Assembly (NCBI RefSeq): GCF_001730225.1
Contig: NZ_MIJE01000032.1
Span: 169,913-233,912 of the forward strand
Direction: 5' to 3'
DNA: 64,000 nt
From: Desulfuribacillus alkaliarsenatis
Lineage (GTDB): Bacteria > Bacillota > Bacilli > Desulfuribacillales > Desulfuribacillaceae
Shown: one piece after another, positions 57,485 through 64,000 of the stretch
How positions within the stretch are numbered: the stretch's first letter is position 1
Layout of the letters: each line of letters begins with the position of its first letter
Notes under the pieces: model-generated
Told to the model about the DNA's origin: nothing
The model's input: the letters and a program-made list of their open reading frames with translations, nothing else
The model's database searches: none
Position numbers and translations under genes: made by a program

Positions 57485-60199
57485 TCACCCAACATGGATT
57501 GTATGGAGTTTGTTTTCTAATCTAACTTCTTCTTGGCTTTCATTTGTCTTTAACCTTAGAATAGGTATACCATATTTCTCCAAGATTGTGTCTTTCATTT
57601 GATCGCGCTTTAATTGCTCCGGGTTTTGATCGTGGAACTTGTACCCATCTACTTCTACTACCAATACAGGCATTTTGTCTAGTCTATTGAAAATAACAAA
57701 ATCGGTATGAGTTAAAACATTCGATGCAAAATGACGTTCTCTTTCGTTCAACAAATTCGTATCTCGTAAAAGCATTTTTAGCGGTACATGCATAACATAT
57801 TCAAGACTTCTATACTTATCTTGACTTAAGACTTTTTCTATAAGCATATCTATTAATATCTCTGATTGATACTTTGATACGTTCTTCCTAGTTTTCATAA
57901 TGGCTCTTAGTTGCTCAGAGTAACAATGGTATAGCAAATCAAATACGGAGTATACTTTGCTGTTAATGATTTCAAAATTGTTGTATTTAATATATTTTAT
58001 TAAATCACCAATATTACTATTATCATTTTTGTCATTATCCGAAACAACAATAATTAATTTCTTGACTGCTCTTGAGATTGCAACGTTTACCAGATTAGGA
58101 TTATCAACAAAGTCGTTAATTTCATTAACTACAGTAGAAATGATGATTGTATCTTTCTCACGCCCTTGATATTTATGAACCGTGTCAATTTCAATATTTT
58201 TGCTATCAAAATGCTCAGAGAGCTTAGTGACTTGCATACGATATGGCGAAATAATACCAATCGACTGATTCGTATCATCTCCTATTTGCTCAGGGATGAT
58301 TTCTTCTACTATGACATCGATTTGACGCTGATTATACGTTCCGCGAGCATGGTTTCCCTTTACTGTTTTGTATACCACTAATGGCTTATCCTGATTAGCT
58401 TCTTCCGTTAAGATAACAAGCCCATTATTGTAATACTTTTGATTGCAAAATCCAATTATCTTTGGGTGACAGCGGTAGTGCTCTCTCAATAGAGTCTTTG
58501 GAACATCTTCTATTAAGTTTGCAACGGAAGATAGCATGCTATGGTTAGAGTAACGATACACCTCGTTCAAATTATATGTATTAAATATGCGATCGGTTTC
58601 CTCAGCAACTTCGTTAGGAACTACATTGGGTAACTGCATTAAATCACCAACAATCACGGCATTCTTAGCACATGATAGCGCCAAGGCGCCCGAGACTATA
58701 TCAACCTGCGATGCTTCATCCATGATAACATAGTCAAATAAGTAATTCTTATTAGCACAATTTCTTAAAGAATGGGTTGTGCTCATTATGACTGGGTATT
58801 CATCGATAAATGCTTCAAATCCTTTCCAAGTGAAGTTAGAAGTAAACATCGGTCGTTCTTTAATATTAGCGTACATCTTTGCCAGCTTTGCCTTGAAAAG
58901 CCTCATCGAATCTTCGCTATATTTCTTCATAGCCTTATTGAAATGGTACCGTTCAAGACGTTCTTCAAACTTACTAATTTGCTTTTTCAATTCTAATATT
59001 TTCAATTCATAAAAATAGTTCTGCAAGAATCCTATAATATCTTCCGTTTGATTATTAAAGAACGAGAAATTAAATATACCAAAGCTAAAGAAATACTTAA
59101 TCTTTTGCAGCAGATGTAGTGGAACTCCTTGCTTTTCAAGCTGCAGATAATTCATACATAGGGCTAAGACTTTGTCGGAAGTGTGCTCATATAAGCTACG
59201 GTAAGGTTTAAGTTCATTCATATCGTTAAAATACTTGTCGAAATATTCTTTTTCCACAGTTATAACCGATAATTCATGTTTAAGTTTTGCAACGTTGTTT
59301 TTGATGGCTAGCATTTCATTAAGCTCTTTACTATTTTCTTCAATTTCCATTTGTAGTGATTGGTAATACTCGTCATCCATTGCCCAAGAACGCATATCTG
59401 GGTACGCTCCCGATTGACCTGTAATAAACTTTGTTTTGTTTTCATTATTTCCTAAGTAAGCTGCTATAAAGTCCACACCGTATTTGTGTAGCTTCTCAAT
59501 TACGTTAGCTGTCGCTGCGTTGTTATTCGATACAATTGCTACTGTTTTATCATTCATAACTGCATTTGCTAATATATTTAATATCGTCTGCGTTTTGCCC
59601 GTACCTGGAGGCCCCTCGATGATACTAATATGCTCGTTTATTGCTTTTTCTGTTGCCTCCTTCTGACTTAGATTGAAGCCAAAAGGAAATATCGGTGTTT
59701 GGGGATTAGATGAACGTTTTAGCTCTTTAGGCTTTAAGTAGGTAGCTAGTACAGACCTTGGACTAATAGATTGTAAACTATTATACTGCTTGTACAGAAA
59801 GCTATTCTCTTCTTCATCCCCTACGCTAATTTTTTCTGCTGCTTTTTTTAGATATTCCAATATTTTAAGGGCTTCTGAATCATTTAGACTTCTTTCGATT
59901 GTAATTTCGTCTTTGGTATATAGTTTTTTATAACCTGATATGAAACAAATCCTAATATATTCAACAAAGTTTATTATTTTCTGGATACCAGATAACGGTT
60001 GCTCATTTTCATATACAAGTGTCGAAGTAGTATCTAACAATTGTGGATTAGAAAACCATTGAACATTATTATAATTATAGGTATATGTCTTACCTTTCTG
60101 AAACTGAATATGCCATTGACCGTCTCGCTTTTCACAATGACTAATAGCTTCAGTTTTGTCCTCACCCTTAACTAGTATAAGATGTTTTTCAATATCCAC
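57485..60199 (-). CDS. SF1-type helicase with C-terminal nuclease-like domain
   Basis: A 904-residue enzyme. Walker A GPPGTGKT is at 196-203, the DEAS motif II near 490, EHYRCHPKIIGFC near 583 and VHKYQGREKDT near 680, with ISRAVKKL near 708. These fit the SF1B/Upf1-like group. A C-terminal domain (near 840-900) has VVVEVDGYKFHD and a following K/R-rich segment, resembling a PD-(D/E)xK or DUF2726-type nuclease. The GTG start has AAAGGAGG 9 bases upstream. A zinc-finger gene ends 15 bases upstream, so they form an operon. Helicase-nuclease pairs of this kind occur in defence loci, but a defence role here is inferred. Confidence 0.82.
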   Translation of the reverse strand: MDIEKHLILVKGEDKTEAISHCEKRDGQWHIQFQKGKTYTYNYNNVQWFSNPQLLDTTSTLVYENEQPLSGIQKIINFVEYIRICFISGYKKLYTKDEITIERSLNDSEALKILEYLKKAAEKISVGDEEENSFLYKQYNSLQSISPRSVLATYLKPKELKRSSNPQTPIFPFGFNLSQKEATEKAINEHISIIEGPPGTGKTQTILNILANAVMNDKTVAIVSNNNAATANVIEKLHKYGVDFIAAYLGNNENKTKFITGQSGAYPDMRSWAMDDEYYQSLQMEIEENSKELNEMLAIKNNVAKLKHELSVITVEKEYFDKYFNDMNELKPYRSLYEHTSDKVLALCMNYLQLEKQGVPLHLLQKIKYFFSFGIFNFSFFNNQTEDIIGFLQNYFYELKILELKKQISKFEERLERYHFNKAMKKYSEDSMRLFKAKLAKMYANIKERPMFTSNFTWKGFEAFIDEYPVIMSTTHSLRNCANKNYLFDYVIMDEASQVDIVSGALALSCAKNAVIVGDLMQLPNVVPNEVAEETDRIFNTYNLNEVYRYSNHSMLSSVANLIEDVPKTLLREHYRCHPKIIGFCNQKYYNNGLVILTEEANQDKPLVVYKTVKGNHARGTYNQRQIDVIVEEIIPEQIGDDTNQSIGIISPYRMQVTKLSEHFDSKNIEIDTVHKYQGREKDTIIISTVVNEINDFVDNPNLVNVAISRAVKKLIIVVSDNDKNDNSNIGDLIKYIKYNNFEIINSKVYSVFDLLYHCYSEQLRAIMKTRKNVSKYQSEILIDMLIEKVLSQDKYRSLEYVMHVPLKMLLRDTNLLNERERHFASNVLTHTDFVIFNRLDKMPVLVVEVDGYKFHDQNPEQLKRDQMKDTILEKYGIPILRLKTNESQEEVRLENKLHTIHVG

Positions 60200-60214
60200 A
60201 GTGCTCAGCCTCCT

Positions 60215-60487
60215 TTAGTCGATACTTGCTGTATGTTTGCATCTTGGATACGAACTACATCCCATGAACGCTCCATATTTTCCATTCTTCTGAATTAACT
60301 TTCCACCACATTGTGGACATGTTTTTTCATTATATGAAGTGCTTGTTTCTATTATTTTTGTATTAGTTTGTTTTAATCTAACCATTATAAATGTTACTAC
60401 CATAAGAAGTATGGATAGTCCGAATATTATGTATATGATATAAAATCTTTTTAAAAATTCATTAATAATTAGGTCTAAAGGTTCCAT
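60215..60487 (-). CDS. membrane protein with topoisomerase-type C4 zinc finger
   Basis: A 90-residue protein. A membrane helix is at about residues 14-36. The C-terminal part holds CPQCGGKLIQKNGKYGAFMG and then CSSYPRCKH, the four-cysteine zinc finger found at the end of topoisomerase I and in some restriction or repair proteins. AGGAGAA lies upstream of ATG 60487. It directly precedes the helicase gene on the same strand. The function is unknown. Confidence 0.8.
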   Translation of the reverse strand: MEPLDLIINEFLKRFYIIYIIFGLSILLMVVTFIMVRLKQTNTKIIETSTSYNEKTCPQCGGKLIQKNGKYGAFMGCSSYPRCKHTASID

Positions 60488-60638
60488 TAGTTTCTCCTAA
60501 GCTAGTTGATTTGTTAATTATATATTACTCTATTAAATTTACACACTTCTTCTAATTGCTCTATACTATGTTTATATATATCTCTCTATTATTTTTAAAA
60601 TTCTCCTTTGAAGAAGTTTGTTTCATGCCTATCCCTTT
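60488..60638. other. AT-rich intergenic stretch
   Basis: About 150 bases between the zinc-finger gene and the first attC-like element. No ORF with a ribosome-binding site and no clear terminator was seen. It probably holds the promoter of the zinc-finger/helicase pair. Confidence 0.5.
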
Positions 60639-60879
60639 AGCTATAACACTACAACTTGCAATAACCTCTATATTATCGAGCCATGGACGGAGCTTTATTC
60701 GAACGTTCCAGTACATGCGATGTTTCTGAACTGTACCCTCAGATAATACTACCTTGTGGCGCTACGCACCCAGCGAAGAAATGTGGCGAGGCAATTACTC
60801 CATGTTTGTACATCATTGATATTTGCTCCATGCATCAAGTTGCTACAGCACCCTTGCGAATGTATATTGTTATGTGACG
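60639..60879 (-). repeat. attC-like element 1 downstream of the first cassette gene
   Basis: About 241 bases. Read on the minus strand it starts ACATAACAATATACATTCG and ends GTGTTATAGCTA. The outer cores pair with each other in the manner of integron attC sites (TAACAA ... GTTA). The part next to the TAACAA end is about 75% identical to element 3 over roughly 100 bases, including CACATTTCTTCGCTGGG. The short plus-strand ORF inside it is a shadow. Confidence 0.6.
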
Positions 60880-60904
60880 TTATTTCGATCTTTATTAATT
60901 GATC

Positions 60905-61144
60905 CTAGCTTAGTTCCCAAACACCTTTGGAACTAATTTCTTTAGGTTTCATTATTTTTGACTTTCTAAGTTCTGTAGCAGCCCAACGAATGTCATATTG
61001 CCATGTATAAAACAAATTATCATTTTCATTTAACTCTTTTCCATATAATTCCCAGAACTTCTTGCAGATTTCTAATATTGTTCCTCTCCCCCCTAAGTTT
61101 TTTAAAACTTCAATCAATTTTCCTGGCAATTCGTCTTTTTTCAT
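60905..61144 (-). CDS. small winged-helix-like cassette protein, 79 aa
   Basis: A 79-residue, charged protein beginning MKKDELPGKLIEVLKNLGG. The pattern of predicted helices and the segment ILEICKKFWELYGKEL followed by YDIRWAATELRKSKIM resembles a small winged helix-turn-helix. The C-terminus reads ISSKGVWEL, which fits the strand pair at the end of a wing, as in Mrr N-terminal domains. It has AAAGGGG upstream of ATG 61144. The family is uncertain. It lies between two attC-like elements. Confidence 0.65.
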   Translation of the reverse strand: MKKDELPGKLIEVLKNLGGRGTILEICKKFWELYGKELNENDNLFYTWQYDIRWAATELRKSKIMKPKEISSKGVWELS

Positions 61145-61195
61145 GGTTAGTACCCCTTTGCTTTTTTATTTATTAAAATAGTTATTATTTAATTT

Positions 61196-61438
<243 letters not shown>

Positions 61439-61447
61439 TATTGCTAT

Positions 61448-62152
61448 TTAAGCAATGTTACCTTTGATATATTTTACATGTGAAATCTTTACATATTGAA
61501 TCTCTTCTTTATGTTTATCTATAATTACGACAAAGTCTTTATCGAACCCTATAACAAAGCATTCTGTAATTTCCGATTCATCCTCTAGTAATACATTTTT
61601 TCTATTATAATTAACACATTGTACAAAGGTTTTGTATAAAGAAGCAATAATTATTGATAATATATACACTAGAACCATTAATATTAACGCAACAGTAATC
61701 TGGTTTTCATCTGAAACTTTATTATTTAGGTAATCCATTATTCCAAGCGACGATAATACGCCACCCCATATTATTAAAAGCATTATTTTAAGATTTGAAT
61801 TTTTAGTATGCTTGATAAATTTTGAGTTGCCCAATAAATCTATCATTTCTTTATCATTTCTTTGAATTACTATTAGAACTATTGCTACTATGCACCCCAT
61901 AAATACACTGGTCTTAACCAATAAGTCAAATTTATTAATTATAGCTTCAGGCATAATCAAACCTAAGAAAATCCCAAGAACAAAAGAGACAATTAGTAGT
62001 ATTGTATCGTTGTTCGAAAAAGTTTTATTCAATCCAAACATTATTCGCTTTTTAAATGAATCAATAAATAAATTTACTATAAATGACGTAACTATGAAAA
62101 TTACTGAAGCTATTGCTGTAATGATTAATATTGTTTCATTTGCGATTTGCAT
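61448..62152 (-). CDS. cassette-borne membrane protein, unknown
   Basis: A 234-residue protein with about five membrane helices (near residues 8-28, 50-68, 80-97, 122-142 and 152-172) and a soluble C-terminal domain (about 185-234). The latter reads LEDESEITECFVIGFDKDF and looks like a small beta domain. No family is recognised. The ATG at 62152 has GAGGAGG upstream, just 20 bases after the end of the preceding attC-like element. Codon use is AT-rich like its cassette neighbours. Confidence 0.7.
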   Translation of the reverse strand: MQIANETILIITAIASVIFIVTSFIVNLFIDSFKKRIMFGLNKTFSNNDTILLIVSFVLGIFLGLIMPEAIINKFDLLVKTSVFMGCIVAIVLIVIQRNDKEMIDLLGNSKFIKHTKNSNLKIMLLIIWGGVLSSLGIMDYLNNKVSDENQITVALILMVLVYILSIIIASLYKTFVQCVNYNRKNVLLEDESEITECFVIGFDKDFVVIIDKHKEEIQYVKISHVKYIKGNIA

Positions 62153-62172
62153 CTAATGTTTACCTCCTCAAT

Positions 62173-62352
62173 GTCTGCTAACGTTTCGTACATCAACTTT
62201 TCTGAGCTGTCTTCACTGAAAACTCTCATTGCGGTTCTTTCGCCCAGCGAAGAAATGTGGTACGGCACCAACTACATGCTTGCACATCATAGATTTGCTT
62301 CGTGTTTCAAATTGCATCCGTACCCTTGCGAATGTACATTGTTATATGCAGT
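62173..62352 (-). repeat. attC-like element 3 downstream of the truncated cassette gene
   Basis: About 180 bases. Read on the minus strand it starts TGCATATAACAATGTACATT and ends GTACGAAACGTTAGCAG, with partly matching outer arms. Inner arms GGTACGG and CCGTACC form a perfect 7-bp pair. The portion next to TAACAA matches element 1. The plus-strand ORF spanning it is not a gene. Confidence 0.62.
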
Positions 62353-62385
62353 AGCGTTATACTTTAATTCTCAGACTATTAAGCA

Positions 62386-63718
62386 TTAAAAATATATAGG
62401 TTCAGAACTCCAACCTAAATGAGTTCCTAATCCTTTTTCATAGTCTTTGTTTGATTCAATAATAGATTTTAAACTTTCCATATCCAATAACTCTATTATT
62501 TCATTCCAATCGACTAAGGGTAATGTTGAATTTACAATTTCTGCAACTATGTAAATAGATTTATAAGCAAATAAATGCGCATCTAAGTAATAACTGTCTC
62601 CAATACGTTTAGATATTCCAAGCTCTTCCAGAGATAAAGGTAACTTGTTAACATAATCAATCATTTTTTGGGGAACTAAATAAAGATTCTTGTCAATATT
62701 ATCGCTTGAACTTTTTACTCTTACTCCTCGAAGAAAACGACGATGCTGTAAGGTATCTCTTAACGGATAAAACAATCTGATATAATTCTGAGTACTTTCA
62801 TTTATAAGATAGTCACATATGCGTTCATTTTTTGATTTAAGTTTATTGTAAAATTTGTTTGTTTCTCGACATTCCGGTATTTTTAACCCTACTTCCATAT
62901 TCGATAAATTTAGGTTGTAACGATGCTTTAATATCCATGCAATATCATCAAAAATACCTGTAATCAGCATAATAAAATAAGAAAAATGATATATAGTATT
63001 ACTCTGAGTATCATTATTAGCTTTTTTTAAATCAAAATACGAAATCTTATCATAAGATCTACATATAAATTCAAGCCTTTGGGAAAGACTACTAAATTGT
63101 TCTAAAATATCATCTCCTAATATTTTATGAGTAGATACTACAACGCTCCAGGTATATTGAAATTTATCAAATATTCTCTTGAAGCGATATAAATAATAAA
63201 AACCTTCATTAATTGAATAATTTCTAGATAAATAAAACAACCGATTATTTACTAGTAGTAGTCTTACAAGTTCTAATCCATATTTAGGATTGACTGTGTT
63301 TTTTACTCGTTTTGAGTCTTGTAGAACTGGATTATCTTCATTTATGACAAAATAATCGAATTCATCTCCAGCGTAAAGATCTAATGTGCTTATATTGCTG
63401 CCACAGTATTGGCTTCTTACTTGATCCTCATCACCAAATAAAATAACTTTTTCAAAAACATCTGATTTTAAAGAGTAAAATTTTTTATCATGGTTATAAC
63501 AATACTTTGTAGTAATAATGCCATCGAATTCTTGTAGTTTTTTAATTAAAGTAGTATCTTCCGTTGGAGAACATATTATTTTTATGAAAGGAAAAACACC
63601 TAATTTAAGTAAATTAATAATTTCTCCTTTATTATTTAATATATTTTCTTTATGCTTCTCTGTAAGAATATATATAGAAATATCATAGTTATCGGAAGAG
63701 GATATATTCCGATCGAAT
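62386..63718 (-). pseudogene. cassette gene truncated at its start by an IS256-type insertion
   Basis: An open frame on the minus strand continues unbroken from about 63718 to a stop at 62386 (about 444 codons), but its first usable start codon is an internal TTG at 63240. Upstream of that the frame reads like protein (for example LIKKLQEFDGIITTKYCY), so the true N-terminus has been lost at the transposon junction. The remainder has no recognised domain. The segment YPLRDTLQHRRFLRG contains an R-x4-H motif like that of HEPN ribonucleases, which is suggestive only. It is followed by attC-like element 3. Confidence 0.68.
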
Positions 63719-64000
63719 GGGTTTTCTTTGAGAATGTACTAACTTTTGTGCAAATGGTTAAACTTACCACTAAGGAGTTGATCGTTTATGCAAAGTAGTA
63801 CGTTAGCTAAGGAATTAGCAAAAGATTGTCGTACAGTAGAAGATATCCAGGAAAAGATGAAAGAACTATTCAAGAATACTCTCCAAGAAATTTTTGAAGC
63901 AGAGATGGAAAATCATCTTGGGTATCCAAAGAATGATTCCAGAGGCATTAACACTGGTAATAGTCGTAATGGTTATAGTTCTAAAACCATTCAGACGCGT
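63719..64000 (+). mobile_element. IS256-family insertion sequence, left end
   Basis: Near 63719 the sequence changes to GGTTTTCTTTGAGAATGTAC and TTTTGTGCAAATGG, which resembles the terminal inverted repeat of IS256-type elements (mutator class). The transposase gene starts 70 bases further on. The right end lies beyond the window. The exact boundary and target duplication cannot be seen. Confidence 0.7.
63789..64000 (+). CDS. IS256-family transposase, N-terminus
   Basis: The visible 70 residues begin MQSSTLAKELAKDCRTVED and contain MENHLGYPKNDSRGINTGN and SRNGYSSKTIQTR, the N-terminal signature of mutator/IS256 transposases (DDE enzymes). AAGGAG lies 10 bases before the ATG. The gene runs off the right edge, so the DDE residues are not visible. 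It interrupts a cassette gene on the opposite strand. Confidence 0.93.

Noticed and set aside
60683..60877. A short plus-strand ORF (64 codons) next to the cassette region
   Set aside because: It overlaps attC-like element 1, lacks an SD, and the equivalent region of element 3 does not keep the same protein sequence.
62147..62389. A short plus-strand ORF (80 codons)
   Set aside because: It covers attC-like element 3 and the start of the membrane-protein gene on the other strand; no ribosome-binding site.

Overview
The window looks like the chromosome of a low-GC, spore-forming Bacillota close to the Bacillales. Gene content and order match the Bacillus subtilis block alaS-yrrI-yrrD-mnmA-iscS-Rrf2-rarA ... 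aspS-hisS-yrvJ ... relA-apt-recJ-secDF-comN-spoVB-yrbG-yrzE-yajC-tgt-queA. Several features suggest an anaerobic or facultatively anaerobic, sodium- or alkali-adapted cell: a complete Mrp antiporter, an NhaD/ArsB-type carrier, a CaCA-type exchanger, HemZ, rubredoxin, the clostridial-type SCIFF peptide with its maturase, and an ACR3-like carrier. The lifestyle is inferred, and the species cannot be fixed from the sequence alone.

Layout. 1-10.5 kb: alaS (cut by the left edge), an AI-2E-type permease, a zinc-ribbon miniprotein, a PRC-barrel protein, a PsiE-like protein, mnmA, cysteine desulfurase, an Rrf2 regulator, a YczE-like membrane protein, rarA and tcdA. 10.6-16.7 kb: 6S RNA and mrpABCDEFG. 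16.8-21.9 kb: aspS and hisS behind a T-box leader, then hemZ. 22-25.7 kb: a five-SH3b cell-wall amidase and a chemoreceptor. 25.8-26.5 kb: tRNA-Leu, tRNA-Phe, RNase P RNA and tRNA-Ser. 26.5-40 kb: an MBL hydrolase, relA, apt, recJ, LapA-like protein, secF/secD, comN-like gene, a small export protein, the SCIFF system (scfA/scfB), spoVB and a DUF421 protein. 40-48.3 kb: a Crp-family regulator, an HD-GYP protein, ion carriers, a HAD phosphatase, yajC, tgt and queA. 48.4-57.4 kb: a SpoIID/LytB-like protein, a gamma-glutamylcyclotransferase-like/serine-protease fusion, a coiled-coil membrane protein, a YkgJ-like protein, an ACR3-like carrier, rubredoxin, a second HD-GYP protein, an SDR and small envelope proteins.

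From about 57.5 kb the content becomes accessory. A large SF1 helicase-nuclease and a zinc-finger protein come first. Then three unrelated minus-strand genes are each followed by a 180-245 bp structured element that starts with a TAACAA core and ends with a GTTA core on the coding strand. This is the layout of gene cassettes with attC-like sites, but no integrase is visible. The last cassette gene has been cut by an IS256-family insertion that runs off the right edge.

The most unusual items are the attC-like cassette array, a cytosolic GGCT-like domain fused through one membrane segment to an external trypsin-like protease, a SCIFF peptide with Met in place of one of its six cysteines but with the cross-linking Cys32/Thr37 pair kept, recurring 20-bp tandem duplications at gene ends, and a long hairpin that buries the ribosome-binding site of the DUF421 gene.
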